Notes under the pieces: model-generated
The model's database searches: none
Told to the model about the DNA's origin: nothing
Seen by the model: only the letters and a program-made list of their open reading frames with translations
Source of the DNA: Akkermansiaceae bacterium
GTDB lineage: Bacteria; Verrucomicrobiota; Verrucomicrobiia; Verrucomicrobiales; Akkermansiaceae
Direction of reading: 5' to 3'
Assembly (NCBI GenBank): GCA_015062005.1
Contig: SUVL01000009.1
Coordinates: forward strand, 19,533 to 83,532
DNA length: 64,000 nt
Translations under genes and position numbers: made by a program
In this document: positions 42,921 to 51,711 of the stretch, piece by piece
Layout of the letters: each line of letters opens with the position of its first letter
Numbering within the stretch: the stretch's first letter is position 1

Positions 42921-43009
42921 TCCAACTCCGTTATCCGATGAAAAATCCCTCCCGTGTGAAAGTTCTCAGCGCCTCTTAGATTGAGGCTTTCGCCGGATAA
43001 CTCTGCCAG

Positions 43010-43045
43010 AAAAAGGCCGCAGCTGACCTCCTGCGGCCATTTTTT
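43010..43045 (+). terminator. Rho-independent terminator
   Basis: GGCCGCAG (43015-43022) pairs with CTGCGGCC (43031-43038), followed by ATTTTTTG. Confidence 0.75.
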
Positions 43046-43101
43046 GATGCAGGGGAGATGCTTAAAAGCAGGAAAATAATGACTGCAAACACAGAATGGG
43101 C

Positions 43102-43129
43102 GTGACAATTGCGGGCAAAGTGATTAAAT
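43102..43129 (+). promoter_or_regulatory. Promoter for the menC-like gene
   Basis: GTGACA (43102-43107), 16-base spacer, TTAAAT (43124-43129), six bases before the ATG at 43136. Confidence 0.4.
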
Positions 43130-43135
43130 AAGGGC

Positions 43136-44080
43136 ATGCACTACACTCCGTACACTCTTTATCCCGTGGGTGCCATGAGCGCCCGTGCCGCAGCCCAGCC
43201 TCGCGAAGGCGTGTTGCTGCGTGGTGACAATGGCGGTTATGCCTGCCTTCAGGCCTGGCCTGAGCTGGGTGACTCCCCGCTGGAGTATGAGCTGGACGCC
43301 CTGCGCGATGGTACCCCGATGCGTCTGGGGGCCCGTGCGCTGAAGTGCATGGAACTGGATGGCGAGGCCCGAGCCAAGGGGGTGAGCCTGTTCGAAGGAC
43401 TGAGTGTTCCCCGCAGTTATGCTACGCTTACGGTGAGTGCCACTCCCTCACAGGTGTACAACCTGCACCAGCGTGGTTTCCGCGTGGGCAAAATCAAGGT
43501 CATCCCCAAGCTGGCTGCTACGGTGGAACGCCTGGTGAACCTGGCTGCCATGGTGCCGGACTGGAAGTGGCGCGTGGATTTCAACTGCACGCTGAGCCAG
43601 GAGGAAGCCTTGCAGTTCTGGGATATGCTGCCCGCCGCCATGCGCGAGCGTATTGATTTTGTGGAAGACCCCTGCTATTATGATGTAGACGTGTGGCAGA
43701 CCCTTCAGGATGCCGGCATGCCTCTGGCATACGATATGCCGGTGCAGAATGAGAGCATCATTCCCGCCCGCACCAGCAAGCCCATGATGCGCATCGTGAA
43801 GCCCGCCCGCCACCAGAGCACCACGGGGCTTCCCGTCTTCACGACTTATATGGATCATCCGCTGGGCCAGTGCTGGGCTGCCTACAACGCCGCCAGGTTC
43901 TACACCGGCAAGCCTGCCGAGGAAGTGCCCCTCTGCGGCCTGGTGACCCACCATGTGTTCCGTCCCAATCCGTTCTCCGAGGCTCTGGGTATGGAGATTA
44001 CCCCTGAATTCCCCGTGCCGAAGGGTACCGGGCTGGGCTTCGATGAGCTCCTGGCTGCTCTTCCCTGGAAGAAACTCTGA
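43136..44080 (+). CDS. menC: o-Succinylbenzoate synthase-like enolase-superfamily protein
   Basis: 314 residues. The order of acid/base and metal residues fits MenC: KIKVIPK (KxK), WRVDFNCTLS (Asp), DFVEDPC (Glu), LAYDMPV (Asp) and MRIVKPAR (Lys). The rest is strongly diverged. MenC dehydrates SHCHC to o-succinylbenzoate in menaquinone synthesis. No other men genes are adjacent, so a different enolase-superfamily substrate (for example a dipeptide) is possible. Own promoter and terminator. Confidence 0.75.
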   Translation: MHYTPYTLYPVGAMSARAAAQPREGVLLRGDNGGYACLQAWPELGDSPLEYELDALRDGTPMRLGARALKCMELDGEARAKGVSLFEGLSVPRSYATLTVSATPSQVYNLHQRGFRVGKIKVIPKLAATVERLVNLAAMVPDWKWRVDFNCTLSQEEALQFWDMLPAAMRERIDFVEDPCYYDVDVWQTLQDAGMPLAYDMPVQNESIIPARTSKPMMRIVKPARHQSTTGLPVFTTYMDHPLGQCWAAYNAARFYTGKPAEEVPLCGLVTHHVFRPNPFSEALGMEITPEFPVPKGTGLGFDELLAALPWKKL

Positions 44081-44100
44081 TTTTTCCCCGCTCTATAATC

Positions 44101-44137
44101 AGAATCCCTGCTGTGCATCCGGCGGGGATTTTTTTTA
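44101..44137 (+). terminator. Rho-independent terminator
   Basis: AATCCCTGC (44103-44111) pairs with GGCGGGGATT (44121-44130), followed by a run of seven T. Confidence 0.75.
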
Positions 44138-44229
44138 TCCCTGCATGGGCTCTCATGTGCATGCCCCTGTAATTCGAATTGATTGTTCGGGCTCATGCGT
44201 CAGAAGGCCTGCCTCAAATACTGGCCTTT

Positions 44230-44818
44230 GGGACTTCTAAAAAGTCACTAAATTGGAATTTAACAGAATTGACAATTGACGAGTGACTATTGGGGACTTC
44301 TAAAAAAACACTTAATTGGAATTTGCGAGCCGCAGGCGAGCGGAAATTTGAGCCCGCAGGGCGGCATAATCATAGCCCAGCGTGGAGCCGCAACGCGGCG
44401 GAACGCTGGGTTTGGAATAAAAAATAACCGGAACCCCGACCAACGTGGAGGGGTGGCAGGGAAGCGCAGCTAAAACACTAAGCCGAAGCTTCTGCCACCC
44501 ACTCCGCTACGCTCCGGGGTTCTGATATGTTTTTCATTTTACCCAGCGTTCCGCCGCGTTGCGGCTCCACGCTGGGCTATTATTGTGTCGCCCTCTCCGA
44601 GGGCTCAGAATTCCTCGGGCTTTCAGCCCGACAAATTCCCATTTGTTGATTATTTTCGATTTTTAGAAGTCCCCTATTGACAAATGAAGAAGTTCCGCGG
44701 GCCTCCGGCTCGCCATTTTAAACGGCTGCGGCAAAGCCGCAGGGAACTTTCAAATTGTCCTTTGTCCTTTGTACATTGTACTTTCAAACATCAATCTGGT
44801 GAGTTTTTAGAGGTCCCC
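44230..44818. repeat. Outer inverted-repeat element enclosing a nested copy
   Basis: GGGACTTCTAAAAA at 44230-44243 and TTTTTAGAGGTCCCC at 44804-44818 are inverted repeats of the same terminal sequence as the inner element (44292-44674). Between the inner element and the right end, 44690-44795 carries the GTTCC-GGAAC hairpin core and CAAATTGTCCTTTGTCC repeats also seen (inverted) at 6230-6380. This looks like one repeat inserted into another. No gene lies in the 876-base gap. Confidence 0.6.
44292..44674. mobile_element. MITE-like comb element with 15-bp terminal inverted repeats
   Basis: GGGGACTTCTAAAAA (44292-44306) is perfectly inverted at 44660-44674. TATT directly precedes the left end (44288-44291) and directly follows the right end (44675-44678), a possible 4-bp target duplication. 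Inside, linkers pair between arms (AATTGGAATTTG with ACAAATTCCCATT; GGAAATTTGAG with CTCAGAATTCC; TAATCATAG with CTATTATTG; TAACCGGAA with TTCTGATAT; TGGCAG with CTGCCA). Local hairpins between them differ, except the CCCAGCG hairpin pair, which match. No transposase is encoded (383 bp). Confidence 0.75.
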
Positions 44819-44885
44819 CAATTGTAAATCCTCGTGACCCCAAATCTTTTTTCTTTTGGCCTTTAAATTATGTCTCTTTATACAC

Positions 44886-44914
44886 TTGCCTTTTGTGCTG
44901 GGGTGTAGTAGAAT
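44886..44914 (+). promoter_or_regulatory. Promoter for tig
   Basis: TTGCCT (44886-44891), 17-base spacer, TAGAAT (44909-44914). The leader to the ATG at 44957 is about 36 bases. Confidence 0.5.
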
Positions 44915-44956
44915 GCGCGCGCGTTTATTCAGCAATTTTTCTAACACAATACCAAT

Positions 44957-46258
44957 ATGGACATTACCATCGACAAGACAAGTGATTGCCAGGCAACACT
45001 TACCGCTATTGCCACCCCCGCCGAGGTGACCGCCATCAAGGATGCCGCCATCAATGCTTTCTCCAAGAACGCCCGCATTCCCGGCTTCCGCCCGGGCAAG
45101 GCTCCCAAGAGTGTTATCGCCAAGCGTTTCGCTGAGGGTATTGCCGATGAGCTGGATGCCCGCATCAAGGCTGATGCCCAGGACCAGGCCCTGGAGCAGA
45201 ACCCCGAGCTCAAGGTGCTCGACTTCGGCAATCCCACCACGACCGAGGAGGCCGATGGCTCTTACAAGCTGGTAACCACCCTTACCATCGTTCCCGAGTT
45301 CGAACTGCCGGAGTACATGGGCATCGAGGTGACTGTTCCCTCTGATGAGGTGAGCGATGAGGAAGTGCAGGACACCCTGCAGAAGTATGCCGAGTCCTCT
45401 GCCGAGCATGTGGTGGTGGAGCGTGCTTCCGCCAAGGGCGATATCGTGGTCATCGATTTCAAGACCAGCGTGGAAGGCAAGCCCACTGCTGAGTACTGCG
45501 GCAAGCCCGTTGGTTTCATGGAAGGTCGTGAAGGTCACTGGGTGGCCATTGAGGAGGATTCCTTCATGCCCGGTCTTCCCCAGGGGCTGGAGGGTGTTTC
45601 CGCTGGTGAGGAGAAGGAACTTGTGCTCACCATGAAGGAAGATTTCCCCATCTCCGACCTGGCTGGCAAGGAGGTGACCTTCAACTGCACCGTGAAGGAA
45701 GTGCGCGAGAAGCGCGTGCCTGAGATTACCCCCGAGCTCTTCGCCGGCGCCCTGCCTGAAAAGAGCATGGACGAAATCAAGGAAATTGTCCGCGAAAACA
45801 TGAAGGCTTCCAAGACCCGCGCTAATGACGAAGCCAAGGCTGACCAGATTTCTGAGAAACTGGCCGACCAGCTCAGCTTCTCCCTGCCGCAGGATCTGGT
45901 GGAGCGCGAGAATGAGAACACGGTCCAGCGCAAGATTTATGCCGCTATCCAGGCAGGCAACTACGAGGTGACCAAGGACATGGACGCCCTGAAGGCTGAG
46001 GCTATGAAGGAGACCGAGCGCAACCTGCGCGTGTACTTCGCCCTGCAGGAGATTGCCCGCAAGGAGAACATCTTCGCCACGGAGCAGGAGTTGCTTGAGG
46101 CTATGGCCAGCATGGCCCAGCAGGCTAAGGAGAAGAACCTGAAGAACTTTATCCGCAAGATGTACCGCGAGAACCGCGTGCAGGGCATCCGCCTGAGCGT
46201 GATTACCTCCAAGGTCATCGACCTCCTGGCTCGCAATGCCAAGGTGACTATCGCCTGA
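44957..46258 (+). CDS. tig: Trigger factor
   Basis: 433 residues. The N-terminal ribosome-binding domain has ARIPGFRPGKAPKSVIAKRF, the trigger factor signature. The middle (about 150-245) is the FKBP-like PPIase domain with GDIVVIDFKTSVEG and FMPGLPQGLEGVSAGEEKEL. The C-terminal two-thirds of the rest is long helices rich in Glu and Lys (chaperone arms). It binds near the ribosome exit tunnel and shields nascent chains. clpP/clpX, often downstream in other bacteria, are not here; a convergent regulator follows. Confidence 0.95.
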   Translation: MDITIDKTSDCQATLTAIATPAEVTAIKDAAINAFSKNARIPGFRPGKAPKSVIAKRFAEGIADELDARIKADAQDQALEQNPELKVLDFGNPTTTEEADGSYKLVTTLTIVPEFELPEYMGIEVTVPSDEVSDEEVQDTLQKYAESSAEHVVVERASAKGDIVVIDFKTSVEGKPTAEYCGKPVGFMEGREGHWVAIEEDSFMPGLPQGLEGVSAGEEKELVLTMKEDFPISDLAGKEVTFNCTVKEVREKRVPEITPELFAGALPEKSMDEIKEIVRENMKASKTRANDEAKADQISEKLADQLSFSLPQDLVERENENTVQRKIYAAIQAGNYEVTKDMDALKAEAMKETERNLRVYFALQEIARKENIFATEQELLEAMASMAQQAKEKNLKNFIRKMYRENRVQGIRLSVITSKVIDLLARNAKVTIA

Positions 46259-46282
46259 TGGTGAGTTTAAGATTTGCTTTTC

Positions 46283-46317
46283 AATCCTGCAGCCTCCGGG
46301 TTGCAGGATTTTTTTTT
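46283..46317. terminator. Terminator between convergent genes
   Basis: AATCCTGCA (46283-46291) pairs with TGCAGGATT (46302-46310), followed by eight T on the plus strand. Confidence 0.8.
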
Positions 46318-46324
46318 CGGCGTA

Positions 46325-47188
46325 TCAGCAGCGTACGCAGGCCTGGTGGAGCCGGGCTGCCAGTTTTTCCTGAGAGGTGTTGGCAAAGTGGAAATGCGGT
46401 GGCGCGGGAATGCCTCGTAACTTTGTGCTGAGGTTGAAGTTCAGGCGTGAGATGAGGCGGTCGTTCCAGAAATCGGCGTGCAGGTCTATATGCGCCGGGG
46501 CGAGGCTGCATGTGAGCATCTGCAGCAGGCGGGCCAGCATTTCCTCTACTAAGGTGTGGTCATCGTAATCGAGTGTTTCCCATTCTGCCGGTAGTGGCAG
46601 CAGGTGGAGAAGGGGGCAGGGGCTTACCTGTCCGTGCCTCCGGCAGGCTCCCTGTGGTGCCTGCCCGCGCAGGAGAAGCAGGGTGAGGGTGTTGTCCCGT
46701 TCTGTTGCAAGTGACTCTGCGGCTGAGAATTCCTGCACCGGACATGTATGCCGCTTCTGCAGGTGGGTCAGAATCTCACCGCTGAGTCCAGGTGGCAGGC
46801 AGATGCGTTGCAACCTGTGCTTGCGAGCTGCTGCATCCAGCCACTCGTCCAGGCTTTCTGCGTGCAGCTGCACAAAGCGCGCTTCCCGTTGCTCGGTGAG
46901 CTTGCCATGCAGGTTCAGCAGACTGCAGCGCAGCAGGGTGCAGTGAGCCTCGGGGGTGGCGGTGATGAGTACTACGGCTCCGTGCTTCTCATTAAAAAGG
47001 TATTCCTGCACGGGGCGGCCGCCTCCCGAAGGAAGGAGGGCTCCGCGCAGGAGCACTCCCTCTTTCTCAAGGGCTGCCACTGTTGCATTGGTGCTGACCA
47101 GACTCAGCCCCACCGCCGCTGCTATCTGCGGGCGGGTCGCGCGGCGGTTATGCTGCATGAAACGTGCGATTCTGGCCTTGGAATTCAT
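46325..47188 (-). CDS. Winged-helix regulator, ROK-like but degenerate
   Basis: 287 residues. The N-terminus (about 3-60) is a MarR/ROK-type winged helix: RIARFMQHNRRATRPQIAAA, VGLSLVSTNATVAALEKEGV and then GGRPVQEYLFN, the wing followed by the usual ROK 'GRP'. The remainder has the size of half a ROK domain, but no ATP-binding DxGxT or zinc-binding CxCGxxGC motif is seen; CRRHGQVSPCPLLHLLPLP has two Cys and a His. It is probably a DNA-binding regulator that lost sugar-kinase function. Targets unknown. Confidence 0.7.
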   Translation of the reverse strand: MNSKARIARFMQHNRRATRPQIAAAVGLSLVSTNATVAALEKEGVLLRGALLPSGGGRPVQEYLFNEKHGAVVLITATPEAHCTLLRCSLLNLHGKLTEQREARFVQLHAESLDEWLDAAARKHRLQRICLPPGLSGEILTHLQKRHTCPVQEFSAAESLATERDNTLTLLLLRGQAPQGACRRHGQVSPCPLLHLLPLPAEWETLDYDDHTLVEEMLARLLQMLTCSLAPAHIDLHADFWNDRLISRLNFNLSTKLRGIPAPPHFHFANTSQEKLAARLHQACVRC

Positions 47189-47310
47189 GGCTTTATAAGG
47201 TTCCTTAAGAAAGTATAGGGAAATTTCTCACGAAAGCAAGCATTATTTCATGGTAAACAGGTTAGAAGGTAAAATGACGATGCGCAGAGGCAGACGCAAA
47301 GGACAAAAAC

Positions 47311-47339
47311 TCGACAGTGACGGGGGAATCTGTTACTAT
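47311..47339 (+). promoter_or_regulatory. Promoter for pyrG
   Basis: TCGACA (47311-47316), 17-base spacer, TACTAT (47334-47339); leader about 23 bases. Confidence 0.45.
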
Positions 47340-47368
47340 CACGTTAACCACACAGAGAACAGAAGACT

Positions 47369-48982
47369 ATGAAATACATTTTTGTAACCGGCGGTGTTGT
47401 TTCCTCCCTGGGTAAAGGCCTTGCCGCAGCATCCATCGGCACGCTGCTGGAGCATTGCGGTCTGGAGGTGACCATGCAGAAATTTGACCCGTATCTGAAC
47501 ATCGACCCGGGCACCATGAGCCCCTACCAGCACGGCGAGGTGTACGTGCTGAATGATGGCGCTGAGACGGACCTGGACCTGGGCCACTATGAGCGCTTTG
47601 TACACTGCGAGCTTTCCCGCCTGAACAACCTGACCAGTGGCAAGGTGTTTGAGCATGTGCTGGAGAAGGAGCGCCGCGGCGATTACCTGGGCAAGACCGT
47701 GCAGTACATCCCGCATGTGACCGATGAAATCAAACAGCGCCTCTACGACCTGACCGAAAAGAACAAGGAATGCGACGTGATTATCACGGAAATCGGCGGC
47801 ACTGTGGGCGATATCGAAGGTTTCCTGTTCCTGGAGTCCCTGCGCCAGTTCAGCCAGGAAGTAGGCCGCAACAACTGCTGCTTCATTCATGTGACCCTGC
47901 TGCCCTATATCAAAGCTGCCGGCGAGACCAAGACCAAGCCCACGCAGCAGAGTGTGGCTAAGTTGCGTGAAATCGGTATCCAGCCGGATATGATTGTGTG
48001 CCGCACGGAGATGGACAACCTGACCGATGAGGAGAAGCGCAAGATAGCCATGTTCTGTAACGTGCCGGCTTCCAATGTGGTGGCTTTCTGCGATGTGAAG
48101 CACAGCATCTACGAGTGCCCCATCGACCTGGGCCGCGACAAGGTGGACCGCATCGTGACCGATGTGCTGGGCATCACCGTGCCGAAGCCCAAGATGGATG
48201 ACTGGCAGAAGTTCGTGGGCCGCGTGATTCACCCCTCCCACAGCGTGCGCATCGCCGTGGTGGGCAAGTACATTTCCCTGCAGGACGCCTACAAGTCCAT
48301 CTATGAGAGCTTTACGCATGCCGGTGCAGCCAACGACTGCCGCGTGGAAGTGGTGCGAGTGGATGCCGAGGCCCTGGGCAACGGCAGATGCGAGGAGATG
48401 ATAGGCAAGGTGGACGGCATTCTGGTGCCCGGTGGTTTCGGTGACCGTGGTGTGGAAGGCAAGATCAAGGCCGTGCAGTATGCCCGGGAGAACAACATTC
48501 CCTTCCTTGGCATCTGCCTTGGCATGCAGGTGGCGGTCATCGAGTTTGCCCGCAACGTGCTGGGCCACGCCGATGCCAACTCCACCGAGTTCAACAAGGA
48601 CAGCAGCGCCCCTGTGGTCTGCCTGCAGGAGGAGCAGAAGCACATCGAGAACATGGGTGCCACCATGCGCCTGGGAGCCTACCCGGCCCACATCAAGGCC
48701 GGCACGCTCTGCAGCAAGCTTTACGATGGCAAGGAGATTATCTCCGAGCGCCACCGCCACCGCTACGAATTCAACGCCGATTACCGCTCTGAGGTGGAGC
48801 AGGGGGGCATGGTGATTTCTGCCGTGAACGATGAGCACGGCCTGGTGGAAGTGGTGGAGCTTCCCTCGCACCCCTTCTTCATCGCCTGCCAGTATCATCC
48901 GGAGTTCCAGAGCCGCCCGAACAGCCCGCATCCGCTGTTCTCCGGTCTGGTGGCTGCCGCACTGGAAGCCCAGCAGGCATAA
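47369..48982 (+). CDS. pyrG: CTP synthase
   Basis: 537 residues. MKYIFVTGGVVSSLGKGLAA is the classical start with the P-loop. KFDPYLNIDPGTMSPYQHGE, EIGGTVGDIEGFLFLE and RTEMDNL complete the amidoligase domain. The C-terminal class I glutamine amidotransferase has PGGFGDRGVEGKI, FLGICLGMQ (nucleophile Cys) and ACQYHPEFQSRP (His/Glu). It converts UTP to CTP using ATP and glutamine. Normal length. Own promoter and terminator. Confidence 0.97.
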   Translation: MKYIFVTGGVVSSLGKGLAAASIGTLLEHCGLEVTMQKFDPYLNIDPGTMSPYQHGEVYVLNDGAETDLDLGHYERFVHCELSRLNNLTSGKVFEHVLEKERRGDYLGKTVQYIPHVTDEIKQRLYDLTEKNKECDVIITEIGGTVGDIEGFLFLESLRQFSQEVGRNNCCFIHVTLLPYIKAAGETKTKPTQQSVAKLREIGIQPDMIVCRTEMDNLTDEEKRKIAMFCNVPASNVVAFCDVKHSIYECPIDLGRDKVDRIVTDVLGITVPKPKMDDWQKFVGRVIHPSHSVRIAVVGKYISLQDAYKSIYESFTHAGAANDCRVEVVRVDAEALGNGRCEEMIGKVDGILVPGGFGDRGVEGKIKAVQYARENNIPFLGICLGMQVAVIEFARNVLGHADANSTEFNKDSSAPVVCLQEEQKHIENMGATMRLGAYPAHIKAGTLCSKLYDGKEIISERHRHRYEFNADYRSEVEQGGMVISAVNDEHGLVEVVELPSHPFFIACQYHPEFQSRPNSPHPLFSGLVAAALEAQQA

Positions 48983-49000
48983 TTTCCTGAAATTCCATAC

Positions 49001-49037
49001 CCGGCGGCGGTGCTGAAATGCCCGCCGCCGCTTTTTC
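49001..49037 (+). terminator. Rho-independent terminator for pyrG
   Basis: CGGCGGCGG (49002-49010) pairs with CCGCCGCCG (49022-49030), followed by CTTTTT. Confidence 0.75.
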
Positions 49038-49045
49038 GCTTTCAT

Positions 49046-50635
49046 ATGATAGATATACTGGTAGTCGTGGCGTATTTCTGCGCCATCTTCGGCATAGGCC
49101 TCTATGTGGGCCGCAAGCAGGAAAGCCTGGAGAGCTATGCTCTGGGCAACCGCAATCTGCCCTGGTGGGCTATTCTGGCCTCTATCCTGGCGGCAGAAAT
49201 CAGCGCGGCCACCTTTCTGGGTGCCCCGGGCGAGGGTTTTGCTCTGCGCAATTTCACCTACGCGCAACTGGCCATTGGCACGATTCTGGGGCGCATCATT
49301 GTGGGACGCCTCTTCCTGAAGCCTTATTACCAGTATAATGTGGTCTCCATTTACGAGTATCTCGAAAAACGCTTCGGGCTTACCACCCGCCGCTGGGCCA
49401 GCGTCACCTTCCTCATCAGCCGCGTGCTGGCGAGCGGAACGCGTCTCTTCTTTGCCGGTATTCTGCTGGTGATTGCCTACATGATGGTGACCGGCCAGGA
49501 AAGCGCCGGGCAGGTGGAGACCGTGGTCATCTACATTGCGGCGCTCACCTTCATCACCATTGCCACGGCCGTGTATACCACACTGGGTGGACTCAAGGCC
49601 GTGGTGTGGACGGATGTTCTCCAGGCTTCCATTCTGGCGGTGTCGCTCATCACCACCATTGGCGTGCTGCTCTTCAGCATCAAGGCCGGCGGCAGCTGGG
49701 GGAGCGCCTGGGAGACTATCTGCCACCACCTGGGAAATAAGGACTACAACCCCTGCGAAATCCGGAACCTGAAGCCCTGGGCCTTCTTTGATACCGGTAT
49801 CACGGGGCAGGGTATCATGCAGGATATCAGGAATATCCTGAGCAGCGAATATACGCTGTGGAGCGCGGTGCTGGGGTCCACCTTCATCACCATGGCTACG
49901 CATGGCACCGACCAGGACATGGTGCAGCGCATGCTGGCAGCGCCGGACAGCAAGAAAGGGGCCCGGGCTGTGATTCTCTCCGGCCTCATGGATATGCCTA
50001 TCGTGCTGGTGTTCATCTCCTGCGGCATGCTGCTCTTTGTGTACTTTGCACAGAACGGCATCACCCCGCCGGAGAAGCAGATTGAGATTTTCCCCTGGTT
50101 CATCATTCACTGCCTGCCGGCCGGTGTGCGCGGCCTGCTGGTGGCGGCCTTGCTTGCCACCGCCATGGGCTCACTTTCCACGGCGCTGAATGCACTGGCC
50201 ACCACTGCCACTCGTGACTGGTATGTGGATGTGTTCCGCCCGCAGTCCGGGCAGGGGGAGCAGCTGCGTGCGGTACGCTGGCTCACGGTGTTCTTTGCGG
50301 TGCTGCTCATTGTGGTGGGAGCGGGTACTGCCTGGCTCACGGTGATGGACCCGACTGTGCGCATCCTGCCCATTGCGCTGGGTATTTTCGGTTATACCTA
50401 CGGTTCGCTGCTGGGCGTGTTCCTGCTGGGCATGCTCACCAGGGGCAGGGGATGTGACCATGGCAATGTCATCGCTATGCTGGCGGGGTTCGCCGTGGTG
50501 ATTCTGCTGGAAATCGGCGGGCGCCAGGGCTGGCTTCCGGCCATTGCCTTCCCCTGGCGTGTGACGGTTGGCACCCTGGCCACTTTTGCCGTGGGGTGCC
50601 TTTTCCGCACTCCCATTGTTAAAAGTGGTAAATAA
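49046..50635 (+). CDS. Sodium:solute symporter (SSS family)
   Basis: The start at 49046 gives 529 residues and about 13 helices; an ATG at 49010 would overlap the pyrG terminator. LPWWAILASILAAEISAATF and LGAPGEGF are the SSS helix 1-2 region with sodium ligands. VSIYEYLEKRFGLTTRRWAS, YTTLGGLKAVVWTDVLQASI and HGTDQDMVQRML are all typical. It co-transports an organic solute with sodium. Sialic acid, sugar or monocarboxylate subtypes cannot be told apart by eye. Confidence 0.9.
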   Translation: MIDILVVVAYFCAIFGIGLYVGRKQESLESYALGNRNLPWWAILASILAAEISAATFLGAPGEGFALRNFTYAQLAIGTILGRIIVGRLFLKPYYQYNVVSIYEYLEKRFGLTTRRWASVTFLISRVLASGTRLFFAGILLVIAYMMVTGQESAGQVETVVIYIAALTFITIATAVYTTLGGLKAVVWTDVLQASILAVSLITTIGVLLFSIKAGGSWGSAWETICHHLGNKDYNPCEIRNLKPWAFFDTGITGQGIMQDIRNILSSEYTLWSAVLGSTFITMATHGTDQDMVQRMLAAPDSKKGARAVILSGLMDMPIVLVFISCGMLLFVYFAQNGITPPEKQIEIFPWFIIHCLPAGVRGLLVAALLATAMGSLSTALNALATTATRDWYVDVFRPQSGQGEQLRAVRWLTVFFAVLLIVVGAGTAWLTVMDPTVRILPIALGIFGYTYGSLLGVFLLGMLTRGRGCDHGNVIAMLAGFAVVILLEIGGRQGWLPAIAFPWRVTVGTLATFAVGCLFRTPIVKSGK

Positions 50636-50638
50636 CAC

Positions 50639-50666
50639 TTGTGTTTTGCAACAAATTGTGTATACT
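50639..50666 (+). promoter_or_regulatory. Promoter for 50673-50966
   Basis: TTGTGT (50639-50644), 16-base spacer, TATACT (50661-50666), six bases before the ATG at 50673. Confidence 0.5.
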
Positions 50667-50672
50667 GCGCCC

Positions 50673-50966
50673 ATGCCGACCGATAACGAACTCAGCTTTG
50701 AGATTCAGCGCGATGCCCTTACGGCTGCCATCGTGGAGCTGAACAGCATGAGCCCTTGCGATGGGGTCATCATGACCACCGGTGGGGAAGTGAAGGCCGG
50801 CTATGAGAGCGATGCCGATTTCCTCTGCATGCTCATCCCCGCCGGAGTGCTGGCCCGCCAGCTCACGGCCGATGGCCTTTCCTCCTATACGGGTAAGGAA
50901 CTTAAGAAATGGGCTGATTCCTATGAACTTGGGCCGCTCCAGGCCAAGGTGAATGCTGCCCGCTGA
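50673..50966 (+). CDS. Small conserved-looking hypothetical protein
   Basis: 97 residues from the ATG at 50673, which fits the promoter just upstream; an earlier in-frame ATG lies within the symporter gene. It reads ALTAAIVELNSMSPCDGVIM, then TTGGEVKAGYESDADFLCML. Compact, acidic and without membrane segments. No family recognised. The secreted coiled-coil gene follows after 21 bases, so they may be co-transcribed. Confidence 0.6.
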   Translation: MPTDNELSFEIQRDALTAAIVELNSMSPCDGVIMTTGGEVKAGYESDADFLCMLIPAGVLARQLTADGLSSYTGKELKKWADSYELGPLQAKVNAAR

Positions 50967-50987
50967 TTTCAAAAACCAAATACGACT

Positions 50988-51602
50988 ATGATGAAAACTA
51001 AGTACATACTGCTGTTTGTCGCCGCCCTGTTTGCATTCGGGGCCCCCATGGCCGATGCCGCCCCCAAGAAGGGAAAGAAGGCCAAGGCTGCCAAGAAGGC
51101 AGCTGCTGATGATTTTGATATTTTCAGCCCCTCGGAAGCAGAGGAAGCCAAGGCTGCCAAGGATGCCAAGGATGCTGAAGCTGCAAAGGCCGCTGCGGAG
51201 GAAGCTGAGCGCATCGCCAGCATGTCTGGTGCTGAGCGCCGCGAGGAGAACAAGATGCTCATGGAAGAGACCAAGTGGTATATCTCCAACCAGAAGAAGA
51301 CTCTCAAGATTCTCCGCTCTGTGCGCAACGAGAAGACCGCCGCCAAGGCGGTGAAGCCCCTGGAGAAAATCTACGGCGAGGTGCTTGATACCGAAGCCGC
51401 TTCCGGCACGGTGACGGCTCTCGGTACTGTGAAAATCATGGAAGAAGATGAGGAAAAACTGCCTGTGCACCAGGCTTCCCGCGCTACCGCTTCCGCTCTC
51501 AACCGCGCCATTAACAAGGAGCTTTCCCGTATTTCCCAGCTGGGCATCGAGCACAAGAAGTTCAACGGTGTCATCAAGAATATGATTGACCAGCAGCGTT
51601 AA
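50988..51602 (+). CDS. Secreted Ala/Lys/Glu-rich coiled-coil protein
   Basis: 204 residues. Signal peptide MKTKYILLFVAALFAFGAPM with cleavage near ADA (about residue 24). Residues 25-85 are highly charged and Ala-rich (KKGKKAKAAKKAAADD, EEAKAAKDAKDAEAAKAAAE), likely a long helix or coiled coil. The C-terminal half (about 100-204) is helical too, with TKWYISNQKKTLKILRSVRN. Probably periplasmic; function unknown. A terminator follows. Confidence 0.7.
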   Translation: MMKTKYILLFVAALFAFGAPMADAAPKKGKKAKAAKKAAADDFDIFSPSEAEEAKAAKDAKDAEAAKAAAEEAERIASMSGAERREENKMLMEETKWYISNQKKTLKILRSVRNEKTAAKAVKPLEKIYGEVLDTEAASGTVTALGTVKIMEEDEEKLPVHQASRATASALNRAINKELSRISQLGIEHKKFNGVIKNMIDQQR

Positions 51603-51629
51603 TCTGTTCAATAAACCATGTAGATGAGA

Positions 51630-51660
51630 CCCTGCATCCTGAAGGATGCAGGGCTTTTTA
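51630..51660 (+). terminator. Rho-independent terminator
   Basis: CCCTGCATCC (51630-51639) pairs with GGATGCAGGG (51644-51653), followed by CTTTTTA. Confidence 0.8.
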
Positions 51661-51711
51661 TGATTATTCGGGATTGCAAATAAGGGCAAAATATGATACT
51701 CTGCGCGCGTT

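Noticed and set aside
47339..50110. A 923-codon minus-strand frame across pyrG and the symporter
   Set aside because: It spans two real genes and a terminator, with His/Gln-rich low-complexity translation. It is a shadow.
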